DNA of 64,000 nucleotides, taken from assembly GCF_000013605.1 (NCBI RefSeq), contig NC_007908.1, positions 1 through 64,000 on the forward strand, in the 5' to 3' direction. The DNA comes from Rhodoferax ferrireducens T118 (GTDB lineage: Bacteria > Pseudomonadota > Gammaproteobacteria > Burkholderiales > Burkholderiaceae_C). The position numbers were made by a program, and so were the translations under genes. The stretch's first letter is position 1. The number at the start of each line of letters is the position of its first letter. This document shows positions 12,683 to 21,741 of this stretch, one piece after another. A model generated the notes under the pieces. The model had not been told where the DNA came from. It made no database searches and saw nothing but the letters and a program-made list of their open reading frames with translations.

Positions 12683-12711
12683 GCCGGCGTCTGCGGCACG
12701 CAGACGCCGGC
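12683..12711 (-). terminator. Rho-independent terminator
   Basis: The stem GCCGGCGTCTGC / GCAGACGCCGGC with a 5-nt loop is followed on the minus strand by six T. It terminates the Spy-like gene and may also stop the converging glutaredoxin-like gene, though the plus side has no T-run. Confidence 0.85.
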
Positions 12712-12742
12712 CCGGGCTCTCTACACCTGGGTTTTTGCCGGC

Positions 12743-13288
12743 TTACTGTTTGGGTGCGGGCACACCCATGTGGCCCATGTGACCACCCTTGCGCCCGACT
12801 GAGCCAAAGTGTCGCGCGGTGCCGGCGTCAAACACTTTCTGCTGCTCGGGCGTCAGTACGGCATAAAAGGCCTTGGTGGCTTCGCCGCGCTGCTCCATGG
12901 CAGCAGTCATGTCGGCCATGCGCTGGGTATGCAAGGCCTTCATCTTGTCGATGCGCTCAGGGGTGGGCAGCTTGATGAGTTCGGCGTAATCCGGACGATT
13001 CGCCATCATGGCCGCCGGCGGCTTCATGGCAGCGGTAAAGGTTGTCCACGCGGTCTCCTGCGCCGGAGTGAGCTTGAGTTGCGCCTTGAGGGCGGCACTG
13101 CGCTGGTCCATCCGGGCCTGCATTTTGGCAGGGTCAAATTTACCCATGCGCTCGTGGTGCATGCCGCCATACATGGCGCCCTGGCCCATCATGCAGTCCT
13201 GGCCGGCGGCCGGAACTTGTGAGAAAGCGGCAAATCCAGCCGTGGCCAACAGGCTGGCGATCAGAACAGGTTTGAAAAATGATTTCAT
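12743..13288 (-). CDS. Spy/CpxP family periplasmic protein (LTxxQ motif)
   Basis: A 181-residue secreted protein with signal peptide MKSFFKPVLIASLLATAGFA. Its helical body carries the two LTxxQ-type motifs of the family, LTPAQETAW near residue 77 and LTPEQQKVF near 150, plus a Met/His/Gly-rich N-terminal and C-terminal region that could bind metal. Family members are periplasmic chaperones or metal-stress accessory proteins under envelope-stress control. AAGGAAA precedes the start. The gene is divergent from rdgC. Confidence 0.85.
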   Translation of the reverse strand: MKSFFKPVLIASLLATAGFAAFSQVPAAGQDCMMGQGAMYGGMHHERMGKFDPAKMQARMDQRSAALKAQLKLTPAQETAWTTFTAAMKPPAAMMANRPDYAELIKLPTPERIDKMKALHTQRMADMTAAMEQRGEATKAFYAVLTPEQQKVFDAGTARHFGSVGRKGGHMGHMGVPAPKQ

Positions 13289-13474
13289 GGTGTTTCCTTA
13301 AAGGTAAGTCTGACAGGCAGAACTTGCACATCAGCTTGGACCAAGTTTCTACCCCCGGTGTATCGGCTGCATGATGCTGGACAGAGGTTTTGTAAAGTTA
13401 AGTTACACAGTTGATACGTCATTTGATGGGATGATCAACGCCTTAGGAACTGAATTTTTTTGGAAAGAGTGCAA

Positions 13475-14371
13475 GTGTTCAAGAACATCATCGTGTATCG
13501 AATTGGGGCCGGTTGGTCGGCAACCGTGGCGCAAATGGAGGAGGGCCTTGAAGCCGACCGTTTTGTCGAGTGTGGCGCGTCCCAGGAAAAATCCGTCGGA
13601 TGGGTTGAGCCCCGCGGCGAGGCGCATGGTCTGCTGGTGGAGGCTGTGGGCGGTCAATTAATTCTCAAATTGATGGTGGAGTCCCGCGCCCTGCCGGGCT
13701 CGGTGGTGACGCGCAAAGTCAAGGAACGGGTGGCGCAGATCGAGGCCAGCACCGGGCGCAAACCGGGCAAGAAGGAAATACGCGATCTCAAGGATGACAT
13801 CCGGCTGGAACTCTTGCCGATGGCATTTACCAAGCAGGCCGCGGTTCTGATCTGGATTGACCCACAAGCACGCTGGCTGGTGATCGACGCGTCCAGCCAG
13901 GCACGGGCCGATGAAGTGGTGACGCTATTGGTGAAGTCGCTCACCGGGCTGGCGGTGACGCTGCTCAACACCCAGGTCTCGCCCACGGCCGCCATGTCCG
14001 AGTGGTTGATCAGCCAGGAGCCGCCTGCGGGCTTCACGGTTGACCGCGAGTGCGAACTCAAGGCCGCAGATGAATCCAAGGCCGTGGTGCGTTATGCGCG
14101 CCACCCGCTGGACAACGAGGAGGTCAAGCAGCACGTCGTGGGCGGCAAACTGCCGACCCGCTTGGCGCTGACCTGGGATAGTCGCGTGTCGTTTGTCTTG
14201 ACCGAAGGCTTGCAACTCAAGAAGCTGACATTTCTGGAGGTTGTGTTTGAAGGCGCCGCGGCTGGCAAGGACGATGGCTTTGACGCCGATACGGCCATCG
14301 CCACCGGTGAACTGCGCAAACTCCTGCCCGATCTGCTGCAGGCGCTGGGCGGCGAGGTGGCGCTGGCCTGA
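13475..14371 (+). CDS. rdgC: Recombination-associated protein RdgC
   Basis: RdgC forms a ring dimer on duplex DNA and modulates RecA-dependent recombination. The sequence opens MFKNIIVYRIG as in the family and retains KVKERVAQIEASTGRKPGKKE and LLPMAFTKQAAVLIWID. I chose the GTG at 13475 because GGAAAGAG lies just upstream and the protein then begins at the conserved FKN. A TTG at 13460 or GTG at 13469 would add two to five residues. The length of 298 residues is normal. Confidence 0.93.
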   Translation: MFKNIIVYRIGAGWSATVAQMEEGLEADRFVECGASQEKSVGWVEPRGEAHGLLVEAVGGQLILKLMVESRALPGSVVTRKVKERVAQIEASTGRKPGKKEIRDLKDDIRLELLPMAFTKQAAVLIWIDPQARWLVIDASSQARADEVVTLLVKSLTGLAVTLLNTQVSPTAAMSEWLISQEPPAGFTVDRECELKAADESKAVVRYARHPLDNEEVKQHVVGGKLPTRLALTWDSRVSFVLTEGLQLKKLTFLEVVFEGAAAGKDDGFDADTAIATGELRKLLPDLLQALGGEVALA

Positions 14372-14570
14372 GCGGACAGGTTCTGAAACGGCACCCCGAC
14401 ACGCGTCAGGGTTTTACAACGCTGTTGGCCCAAACTTTGTATCGCAACACTTTGAGAAGCCATTTGCCAGCACATTCGCTATCAACCACGGAGCGGGTGC
14501 TGGGCGTGATGGCAGAGCCTCGGCGTTCGCGTCCAATTCTTCGCAAGAGAAAGCGGTCGTTCACACGTAA

Positions 14571-15326
14571 CTACGTCGTTAGATTGGCGTCTTGCCCGAT
14601 GCTTGAGCGCTTCAATACCATTGAGAACGTGTACCGCTCTGCTGGATGAACGGATATGGTTGTTTCGATGGTTTCGCCCACGCGGTCGATGTAGCGCCGC
14701 ACGATACGTAACGCCGGCGACCCCGGTTCAACCTGTAACTCTTCAGCCAGAAGAGGGGAAATGGTGACAGCTGAAATGGTCTGATGCACCTCGGCGCTGC
14801 GCCGACCATAGTGTTTTTCGATCAATTCGCTGATCAAGGGAGTCGGATCCTGGCGCACAAGCTGGCTCAAATCCGAGTAGGCGGTATTGACATAGGTATC
14901 GGTCCAGCAAACCGGCGGAGCGCTCTTATCGCTGTCTTGGCGGATGCTGGCGATATGCAGCCAGCGTGACCCAGGCGCACAACCAATAGCCTTTGCCAGT
15001 TCGCGGTCAGCCACAACCTCATTGGTCCGCTTCACAACGCGAGGGTTTGTCATCGCAAGTTGCACCAGGTCGTCCAGCGATCCCAAGGAATGATCGTAGC
15101 CCTGCGCTTTCGTCCGCGCCTCGACTCGGGTACCAACACCTTTGCGGCGCGACACCAACCCAAGATCCATCAACTCCCGCAGCGCTGCGCGAACGGTTTG
15201 TCGGCTGGCCTGGTACTGATTGCATAAGTCAAATTCGGATGACAGCAAGGAGCCCTCAGGAAACTTTCCTGAAGCGATGCCCTGTGCGAGCTCACGAGCG
15301 ATCTGGGCATAGAGAGGTTCACGCAT
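14571..15326 (-). CDS. GntR/HutC family transcriptional regulator
   Basis: A 251-residue regulator with an N-terminal GntR winged helix (residues about 3-70, including SSEFDLCNQYQASRQTVRAAL). A C-terminal UTRA ligand-binding domain (about 95-235) carries ISAVTISPLLAEEL and PALRIVRRY. It lies divergent to the PcaB-like lyase and DASS transporter and probably represses them through the inverted repeat at 15406-15437, being released by a substrate or intermediate of that pathway. The ligand cannot be deduced. Confidence 0.92.
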   Translation of the reverse strand: MREPLYAQIARELAQGIASGKFPEGSLLSSEFDLCNQYQASRQTVRAALRELMDLGLVSRRKGVGTRVEARTKAQGYDHSLGSLDDLVQLAMTNPRVVKRTNEVVADRELAKAIGCAPGSRWLHIASIRQDSDKSAPPVCWTDTYVNTAYSDLSQLVRQDPTPLISELIEKHYGRRSAEVHQTISAVTISPLLAEELQVEPGSPALRIVRRYIDRVGETIETTISVHPAERYTFSMVLKRSSIGQDANLTT

Positions 15327-15397
15327 TTTTGAAAATTTGAAACATGGATCGACTTTGCTCTAGGACAAACACCATGTTAACCAACCTAGCATTCTGC

Positions 15398-15426
15398 TTG
15401 CATTACTTGTACGTACATGTTAGCAT
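15398..15426 (+). promoter_or_regulatory. Predicted sigma70 promoter of the lyase-transporter operon
   Basis: TTGCAT (15398-15403), a 17-bp spacer, then TAGCAT (15421-15426). The inverted-repeat operator covers the spacer and the -10 hexamer, an arrangement that suits repression by the divergent GntR protein. Confidence 0.6.
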
Positions 15427-15437
15427 GTACGTACAAG
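15406..15437. promoter_or_regulatory. GntR/HutC-type operator, 32-bp perfect inverted repeat
   Basis: Arms CTTGTACGTACATG and CATGTACGTACAAG flank a TTAG centre. Each arm itself contains the palindrome TGTACGTACA (15408-15417 and 15426-15435), 18 bp apart, close to the GT-N-TA-N-AC type of HutC-subfamily sites. Two dimers could bind side by side on the same face. Confidence 0.8.
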
Positions 15438-15515
15438 CTGAAGCAGATGAGCTGGGGCGCCTCCATCCATCCAGGCTTCAACAACACTTTTGTTAACTAC
15501 CTACTGGAGATTTAT

Positions 15516-16868
15516 ATGGCATCCACTGTTTTTGACTCAATCCTGTTTCGCGACGCCTTCGGCACACCGGCCATGCGGGCCGTGTTCGACGACAACGAAT
15601 TGATCCGTAAATATGTACAGGTCGAGATTGCGCTCGCCAAGGCTGAGGCTCGCTGCGGCGTCATCCCGGTGGCGGCGGCAGAGGAGATCGCCGCCTGCTG
15701 CAACGGCGACACCCTCGACTTTGACCTGTTGCGCCACGAGACCGAGATCGTGGGCTACCCGATCCTGCCGCTAGTGCATCAAATCTCGAAGCAAGCCGGT
15801 GAGTCCGGTGGCTACGTGCATTGGGGCGCCACGACCCAGGACATCATGGACACTGCCGTGGTGCTGCAACTGCGTGACGCGTTCGATTTGGTCGAGGCCG
15901 ACATTAAAACCTTGCGTCACACGCTGGCAGGTCTGGCCAAGCGTTACCGCGATACGCCGATGGCGGGCCGGACCCACTTGCAGCAGGCCTTGCCGATAAC
16001 CTTTGGCTACAAGGTGGCAATCTGGCTCGACATGTTTGATCGCCACGCTGAGCGTGTCGCGCAGGCTCGCCCGCGGATCATGGTTGGTGAATTCGCAGGT
16101 GCTGCAGGTACGCTGGCCTCGCTGGGCGACAAGGGTTTGGCGGTACAGAAAGCCATGATGGAGGAACTTGGTTTGGGTGTGCCAGTGTCCACCTGGCACG
16201 TTGCCCGTGACGGGTTTGCCGAGGCTGTGAACCTGCTGGGATTGATCACCGGCTCGCTGGGCAAGATCGCTTATGACGTGATGATCATGGCATCCAACGA
16301 ATTTGGCGAACTCTATGAGCCCTTCGTCAAGGGTCGGGGTGCCAGCAGCACCATGCCACAAAAGCGCAACCCGATTTCCAGCGAGCTGATGTTGGCCTGC
16401 GCCAAAGGCGTGCGTCAGAACGCCGGGCTGATGCTTGACGCGATGGTCCAGGATCTGGAACGTGCAACCGGCCCGTGGCATGCCGAGTGGATTGCGATCC
16501 CGGAAGCCTTTATCCTCGCCGCTGGTGCACTCAACCAGGCGAAGTTCATGCTGGGTGGCTTGATCGTTGACGAAAAAGCGATGTTGAAAAACCTTGGCAT
16601 GACCAACGGCTTGATCGTCGCGGAGGCCGTGATGATGGGTCTGGCACCGCACATCGGGCGCCAGGACGCGCACGACGTCGTATATGACGCCTGCCGCGTC
16701 GTCAATGAGCAAGGCGGCCGCCTCGCCGACGCGCTCAACGCGATACCCAGCGTCGCCAGCCGCCTCCAACCAGAGCTGATCGAGCGTCTGACCGATCCGG
16801 CGAACTACCTCGGAAGCGCCTCGCAAATGGTTGACCAGGTATTGGCAAGTTCGGCCAGGTTGGGCTGA
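15516..16868 (+). CDS. Fumarase/aspartase superfamily lyase, PcaB-like
   Basis: A 450-residue lyase of the class II fumarase/adenylosuccinate lyase superfamily. The signature loop GASSTMPQKRNPISSE carries the catalytic serine, and GGYVHWGATTQDIMDTA and GRTHLQQALPITFG are also present. The length and the segment LDAMVQDLERATGPWHAEWIA followed by LGGLIVDEKAM resemble 3-carboxy-cis,cis-muconate cycloisomerase (PcaB). No other protocatechuate genes are nearby, and the partner is a DASS carboxylate transporter, so the substrate may be another carboxylate or N-succinyl compound. Start chosen at MASTVFD, with CTGGAG upstream. Confidence 0.85.
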   Translation: MASTVFDSILFRDAFGTPAMRAVFDDNELIRKYVQVEIALAKAEARCGVIPVAAAEEIAACCNGDTLDFDLLRHETEIVGYPILPLVHQISKQAGESGGYVHWGATTQDIMDTAVVLQLRDAFDLVEADIKTLRHTLAGLAKRYRDTPMAGRTHLQQALPITFGYKVAIWLDMFDRHAERVAQARPRIMVGEFAGAAGTLASLGDKGLAVQKAMMEELGLGVPVSTWHVARDGFAEAVNLLGLITGSLGKIAYDVMIMASNEFGELYEPFVKGRGASSTMPQKRNPISSELMLACAKGVRQNAGLMLDAMVQDLERATGPWHAEWIAIPEAFILAAGALNQAKFMLGGLIVDEKAMLKNLGMTNGLIVAEAVMMGLAPHIGRQDAHDVVYDACRVVNEQGGRLADALNAIPSVASRLQPELIERLTDPANYLGSASQMVDQVLASSARLG

Positions 16869-16905
16869 TCGCAAACCCACATCACTTAACCCGATAGGAG
16901 TCGAT

Positions 16906-18333
16906 ATGTCGTCCAACGGAACAACGTCCAACAGGAAGCAAGTCATCGCTGCCGCCGTCCCCATTATCTTGGGCCTGGCGATCTGGTTCACGCCAGCGCC
17001 ACAGGGCTTGTCACTGCAGGCATGGCACATGTTCGCCATCTTCGCTGCCACGATCGCAGGGATCCTGACACAGCCACTCCCGTCGGGTGCGGTCATGCTG
17101 ATCGCCATCTGTGTCACGATCTTTACCAAGACGCTGACCGAGGCAAAGGCTTTGTCCGGCTTTGCCAGCGGCACCGTCTGGCTGATCTTTTGTGCCTATA
17201 TCCTGTCGCTTGGATTCGTCACGTCGGGACTGGGCAAGCGGATCGCCTACAAGATGCTGTCCAAATTCGGTGGCAGCAGCCTGGGGATTGCGTATTCGCT
17301 CGGCGTGTCGGATCTGATCATGGCGCCTGCCATGCCCTCTGTGACGGCGCGTTCGGGGGGTATTATTTTTCCGATCGTGCGCTCTATCAATGAAGTGCTG
17401 GGCTCAGGCCCTGGGCCGAGCGGCAAAAAGATCGGTGACTTCCTGACCATGGTCTGCTTCCAGTTCACACCGATTACCGGTGCCATGTTTCTAACCGGCA
17501 TGGCGGCCAACCCTTTGGTTGGCAACCTGGCCAAGAGCGCGCTGGGCGTTGAGGTGACCTGGGTCGGCTGGTTCACGGCTGCCGTTGTTCCTGGACTCGT
17601 GTGCTTCTTCCTGATGCCGCTGCTGGTTTACAAGATCCTGAATCCAGATCTGAAACGCACACCGGAGGCCAAGGAAATGGGACGTCGCTCTTTGAGCGAA
17701 CTCGGCCCGATGACCCGCACAGAAAAGAAGGTGGCCTTCGGGTTCGCACTCGCTTTGATCGGCTGGGGTACCAGCCTGATGACTGGCCTTGGCGCCACCA
17801 CGGTTGGGTTGGGACTGGCGGCCTACCTTTTTGCCACGAATGCGGTGTCCTGGAAAGATCTCTTGAAAGACCATGCCGCCTGGGACACGGTGATCTGGTT
17901 CGGCGCCATCATCAGCCTGGCCGGCGGACTGTCGGATTTGGGCTTCATCAAGTGGATGACCGGTGCCCTGGGTAGCTCATTGACGGGTATGGGCGCCATG
18001 GAAACCTTCGTCATTCTGGGTCTGCTCTACATCTATGTTCACTACCTGTTTGCAACTGCCTCCGGTCACGTTGCTGCGTTGTATGCACCGTTTGCGGCAA
18101 CCGCCATCGCAGCCGGCGCACCACCCATGATGGTGGCCATCTGCTTCGGTATTTTCAGCAACCTGATGTGGGGCAACACCGAATATGGCGGTGGGCCGGG
18201 CCCGATCTACTTTGCCCAGGGCTATTTCGAGCGACCAAGGTTCTACACGATCAATTTCTTCGTGGTCACGTTCAACGTCATCCTGACCTTCATGGTCGGG
18301 GGGGTATGGTGGAAAGTGCTCGGCTATTACTAA
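16906..18333 (+). CDS. DASS family dicarboxylate/anion:Na+ symporter
   Basis: A 475-residue membrane protein with about twelve hydrophobic segments, of the divalent anion:sodium symporter family (CitT/YbhI-like). The family elements include MAPAMPSVTARSGGIIFPIV, the hairpin GAMFLTGMAANPL and the second repeat ATASGHVAALYAPF followed by GNTEYGGGPGPIYFAQGYF. ATAGGAG precedes the ATG, 37 bp after the lyase, so the two are cotranscribed. It probably imports the carboxylate that the lyase acts on. Confidence 0.92.
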   Translation: MSSNGTTSNRKQVIAAAVPIILGLAIWFTPAPQGLSLQAWHMFAIFAATIAGILTQPLPSGAVMLIAICVTIFTKTLTEAKALSGFASGTVWLIFCAYILSLGFVTSGLGKRIAYKMLSKFGGSSLGIAYSLGVSDLIMAPAMPSVTARSGGIIFPIVRSINEVLGSGPGPSGKKIGDFLTMVCFQFTPITGAMFLTGMAANPLVGNLAKSALGVEVTWVGWFTAAVVPGLVCFFLMPLLVYKILNPDLKRTPEAKEMGRRSLSELGPMTRTEKKVAFGFALALIGWGTSLMTGLGATTVGLGLAAYLFATNAVSWKDLLKDHAAWDTVIWFGAIISLAGGLSDLGFIKWMTGALGSSLTGMGAMETFVILGLLYIYVHYLFATASGHVAALYAPFAATAIAAGAPPMMVAICFGIFSNLMWGNTEYGGGPGPIYFAQGYFERPRFYTINFFVVTFNVILTFMVGGVWWKVLGYY

Positions 18334-18341
18334 ACAGGCGT

Positions 18342-18373
18342 CTGTCATCCGGCACAGTGAGGCCGGATGACAG
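18342..18373 (+). terminator. Probable terminator of the lyase-transporter operon
   Basis: A perfect 12-bp stem, CTGTCATCCGGC / GCCGGATGACAG, with an 8-nt loop begins 8 bp after the transporter stop codon. The T-run is poor (TTCTGATT), so it may be inefficient or partly rho-dependent. Confidence 0.6.
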
Positions 18374-18695
18374 TTCTGATTAAACGCTCTAATCCTGAGG
18401 CCGTTTCATGGCACGCTGTTGCTGAACGCATGGGATTGACTTAGGGTCAAACAAAAAATTGCCATTTACGAACGTGAATTGCGCGCGAGATCCAGCGTTT
18501 CGAGTCTCTTGATGCCTACTCCATTGGTAAATAAAGAATTGGACTTGTTGCAATCGCGGGTTGATCTTGATCGTCCAACGTCAGCAATGGAGTACACGCC
18601 ACCATCGTTGGCTCTTGGTCGGCTGCGGGCGCCCACCCCAGCAGCCGTGGAACCCCACCTTGACTGAGGCGGCTTCAACTGAAGAACGCAAGTCG
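18374..18695. other. Intergenic region, no recognised gene
   Basis: About 320 bp between the transporter terminator and the TetR operator. Short open frames exist on both strands (for example about 75 codons ending at 18667 on the plus strand), but none has a ribosome binding site or a recognisable motif. It may be the worn remnant of a gene. Confidence 0.4.
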
Positions 18696-18713
18696 CTAGA
18701 CGACCGGTCTACT
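18696..18713. promoter_or_regulatory. TetR operator, site 1 (autoregulation)
   Basis: CTAGACGACCGGTCTACT, matched at 19387-19404 with one change. Read on the minus strand the core is TAGAC-CGGTC-GTCTA. It overlaps the -35 position of a promoter whose -10 would be CATAAT (18719-18724). Confidence 0.75.
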
Positions 18714-18730
18714 TGTGGCATAATCATGCC

Positions 18731-19351
18731 ATGCTTATTGATCAATCCGGCGCCAAACACCACATCCTCGATTGCGGCGAGCGCCTGGTCGCGAGCAAAG
18801 GGTTTGTCGGCGTCGGGCTGGCCGAGATCCTGAGCGTCGCCGGCGTGCCCAAAGGTTCTTTCTATCATTATTTCGGTTCGAAAGAACGCTTTGGCGAAGA
18901 GTTGCTGGTTCGCTACCTGGGCCAGTACCTGAGCCGCCTTGACACCTTGCTCCAGGCAGATGGAACACCGGCGCGGGCGCGTTTGATGCGTTATTGGTCT
19001 TACTGGAACATCACGCAATGCGGCACTGCAGCGGACGGCTGCAGCGAGCCCCAAGCGGGCGCCAAGTGCCTGATTGTCAAGCTCAGCGCCGAGGTGGCCG
19101 ACATCTCGGAGACCATGCGCCTGACCTTGCGCGACGGCACCGACCGGGTCGTGCAGCGCATTGCCCAGTGCCTGGAAGAGGCCCGCTTTGATGGCTCCGT
19201 GCCGCCCACCCTGGTGGCCGACGCGACCGCCCTGACGTTATACGAGCTTTGGCTCGGTGCCAGCCTGCTGGCCAAGCTGCGCCGCGATGGCAGCCCGTTT
19301 GAGCACGCCCTGCGCAGCACCGAATTGCTGCTCGGTTCACCCCGCATTTGA
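18731..19351 (+). CDS. TetR family repressor, NemR-like
   Basis: A 206-residue regulator with an N-terminal TetR helix-turn-helix (residues 8-55, LAEILSVAGVPKGSFYHYFGSKE). The C-terminal ligand domain has cysteines at CGTAADGC and AKCLIVKLSAEVAD, which resemble the redox-reactive cysteine region of NemR-type electrophile sensors. The ATG at 18731 lies 6 nt after the -10 hexamer CATAAT, so the message may be leaderless. A matching operator precedes this gene and the enzymes downstream, which points to control of its own operon and the detoxification genes. Confidence 0.88.
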   Translation: MLIDQSGAKHHILDCGERLVASKGFVGVGLAEILSVAGVPKGSFYHYFGSKERFGEELLVRYLGQYLSRLDTLLQADGTPARARLMRYWSYWNITQCGTAADGCSEPQAGAKCLIVKLSAEVADISETMRLTLRDGTDRVVQRIAQCLEEARFDGSVPPTLVADATALTLYELWLGASLLAKLRRDGSPFEHALRSTELLLGSPRI

Positions 19352-19386
19352 GAACACAGCTCAACCAGATCTTTTCTTCCAATTGA

Positions 19387-19404
19387 CTAGCCGACCGGTC
19401 TACT
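19387..19404. promoter_or_regulatory. TetR operator, site 2 (enzyme operon)
   Basis: CTAGCCGACCGGTCTACT differs from site 1 at one base. It overlaps a -35 element TTGACT (19383-19388), so binding would block the promoter of the three enzyme genes downstream. Confidence 0.75.
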
Positions 19405-19453
19405 CCTACTGCTTGTTGACCTCAAGCCCACACCCCCCACGACAAGGATTGCC

Positions 19454-20614
19454 ATGCTGAATTTTGATTTCTACAACCCGACCCAGATTGTTTTCGGCAA
19501 AGACCGAATCGCCGATCTCGCCAAACTGGTGCCCGCCGAAGCCAGGGTTCTGATTCTGGTCGGTGGCGCCAGCGCGGAAAAAACCGGCACACTGGCCGAG
19601 GTGCGCCAGGCCCTGGGCACTCGCCAGCACGAAACCTTCAGCGGCATTGAGCCCAATCCCGGCTTTGACACCTCGATGCAGGCCGTGCAAAAAGTGCGGG
19701 AGGGTGGCTTTGACTTTTTGCTGGCCGTGGGCGGCGGCTCGGTGATTGATGCCGCCAAATTCATCGCGGCGGCCGTGCCGTTTGAGGGCGATGCGTGGGA
19801 CATCCTGCTTCAGGGCGGGCGCAACATCAAGGCCGCCCTGCCGTTTGGCGCGGTGCTGACCCTGCCCGCCACCGGCTCGGAGATGAACAACGGGTCCGTG
19901 ATCACGCGCCGTGACATCGGCGCCAAGTTGCCGTTTCGCAGCCGCCTCCTGTTCCCCCAGTTCTCGGTACTGGACCCGACCAAGACCTACACCCTGCCGC
20001 CACAGCAGCTGGCCAACGGCGTTGTCGATGCCTTTGTGCATACGGTGGAGCAATACCTGACTTACCCGGTGAATGCGCCGCTGCAAGACCGGTTTGCCGA
20101 GAGCCTGCTGCAAACGCTGGTTGACATCGGGCCCCGCCTGCTGGCGGCGCCCGAGCCCGATTACGACGACCGTGCCAGCCTGATGTGGGCGGCCACTCTC
20201 GCGCTGAACGGCTTGATTGGCGCCGGTGTGCCGCAGGACTGGGCCACCCACATGATGGGTCACGAGCTGACCGCGCTGCACAACATCGACCACGCCCGCA
20301 CGTTGGCAATCGTTTTGCCGGCCATGCTGAACGAGCGCCGCGTGCAAAAACGCGCCAAGCTGTTGCAGTATGGCGAGCGCGTTTGGGGCATTCGCAGTGG
20401 CAACGATGAGGAGCGCATCACGGCCGCCATCGATCAAACCCGCGACTTCTTCGAGCGCATGGGCATTCCCACCCGGCTGGGCGCCTATGGGCTTGGCACC
20501 GAGGCCATTGACGCGGTGATCCGCCAACTCGAAGCGCACGGCATGACCCAGCTCGGTGAACACCGTGACGTGACACCGGCGGTCAGCCGGCGCGTGCTGG
20601 AAGCTGCACTCTGA
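19454..20614 (+). CDS. Iron-containing alcohol dehydrogenase, YqhD-like aldehyde reductase
   Basis: A 386-residue group III alcohol dehydrogenase similar to YqhD, an NADPH-dependent reductase of short and toxic aldehydes. The opening NFDFYNPTQIVFGKDRI, the cofactor loop GGGSVIDAAKFIA and the metal ligands DAFVHTVEQY and HELTALHNIDHART are all present. AAGGATT precedes the ATG. It is the first of three enzymes behind the second TetR site, consistent with reduction of aldehydes such as methylglyoxal or lipid-derived enals. Confidence 0.92.
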   Translation: MLNFDFYNPTQIVFGKDRIADLAKLVPAEARVLILVGGASAEKTGTLAEVRQALGTRQHETFSGIEPNPGFDTSMQAVQKVREGGFDFLLAVGGGSVIDAAKFIAAAVPFEGDAWDILLQGGRNIKAALPFGAVLTLPATGSEMNNGSVITRRDIGAKLPFRSRLLFPQFSVLDPTKTYTLPPQQLANGVVDAFVHTVEQYLTYPVNAPLQDRFAESLLQTLVDIGPRLLAAPEPDYDDRASLMWAATLALNGLIGAGVPQDWATHMMGHELTALHNIDHARTLAIVLPAMLNERRVQKRAKLLQYGERVWGIRSGNDEERITAAIDQTRDFFERMGIPTRLGAYGLGTEAIDAVIRQLEAHGMTQLGEHRDVTPAVSRRVLEAAL

Positions 20615-20652
20615 CCCTTTCGTGACCTTCCATTTTTTTGAAAGCCAATCCC

Positions 20653-21687
20653 ATGACACAAACCACCACTTTGAATCGCCAGGTCCAACTGGCCGCGCGC
20701 CCGGTCGGTACGCCCACCGCCGCCGACTTTCACCTTGCGACCACGGCCGTGCCCGTCGCCGGACCGGGCCAGCTGCTGCTGCGCACCGTGTATCTGTCGC
20801 TGGACCCCTATATGCGGGGCCGCATGAGCGACGCCGCCAGCTACGCCGCCTCGGTTGCCATCGGCGCCACCATGGTGGGTGCCACCGTGTGCCGCGTACA
20901 AAGCAGCCAGCACGCCGGTTTCGCCGTCGGCGACTGGGTGCTGGCCTATACCGGCTGGCAGGACTACGCGCTGTCCGATGGCACCGGCCTGACCAAGCTG
21001 GACCCAGGCCTGGCACGCCCGTCCTACGCCCTGGGCGTGCTGGGCATGCCCGGTTTCACCGCCTACATGGGGCTGCTGGACATTGGCGCGCCCAAGGCCG
21101 GTGAAACGGTGGTGGTGGCCGCGGCCACCGGCGCGGTCGGCTCCGTGGTCGGGCAGATCGCCAAGCTCAAGGGCTGCCGCGTGGTGGGTATTGCCGGCGG
21201 TGCCGACAAGTGCCGCTCGGCCGTGCAAGAACTGGGCTTTGACGCCTGCATTGACCATCACAACCCCGATCTGGCGGCGCTGCTGGCAGCCGCCTGCCCC
21301 AAGGGCATTGACGTGTATTTTGAAAACGTCGGCGGCAAGGTGTTCGACGCCGTGCTGCCGCTGCTCAACACCGCAGCCCGTGTGCCGGTGTGCGGCCTGA
21401 TTGCGCAGTACAACGCCACCGCGCTGCCCGAAGGCCCGGACCGCAGCCCGCTGCTGATGCGCACCCTGCTGACCAAGCGCATCCGCATGCAGGGTTTCAT
21501 CATTTTTGACGACTACGGCCATCGCTACCCCGAGTTCGCCAAAGACATGAGCCAGTGGCTCGCCAACGGGCAGATCAAGTTCCGCGAAGACATCGTCAAC
21601 GGCCTGGAGAACGCGCCGCAGGCCTTCATCGGCCTGCTCGAAGGCAAGAACTTCGGCAAGCTGATCGTGCGCGTCGCCAACGACTAA
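20653..21687 (+). CDS. Zinc-independent MDR NADPH oxidoreductase, alkenal reductase type
   Basis: A 344-residue medium-chain reductase of the leukotriene B4 dehydrogenase / CurA subfamily, which reduces activated carbon-carbon double bonds in enones and enals with NADPH. It shows YLSLDPYMRGRMSD, the Rossmann segment AATGAVGSVVGQIAKLKGCRVVGIAGGADKC, DVYFENVGGKV and FIIFDDYGHRYPEF, with no structural-zinc cysteines. It lies 38 bp after the aldehyde reductase in the same operon. An upstream TTG at 20638 is rejected in favour of the ATG at 20653. Confidence 0.9.
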   Translation: MTQTTTLNRQVQLAARPVGTPTAADFHLATTAVPVAGPGQLLLRTVYLSLDPYMRGRMSDAASYAASVAIGATMVGATVCRVQSSQHAGFAVGDWVLAYTGWQDYALSDGTGLTKLDPGLARPSYALGVLGMPGFTAYMGLLDIGAPKAGETVVVAAATGAVGSVVGQIAKLKGCRVVGIAGGADKCRSAVQELGFDACIDHHNPDLAALLAAACPKGIDVYFENVGGKVFDAVLPLLNTAARVPVCGLIAQYNATALPEGPDRSPLLMRTLLTKRIRMQGFIIFDDYGHRYPEFAKDMSQWLANGQIKFREDIVNGLENAPQAFIGLLEGKNFGKLIVRVAND

Positions 21688-21741
21688 CCCGCGCCCTCCT
21701 TGATTCAACAAACTACTCACCCCAACATTGAAGGAAGTGAA

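Noticed and set aside
12683..12711. Palindrome considered as an operator
   Set aside because: The flanking six-T run on the minus strand right after the Spy-like gene identifies a terminator.
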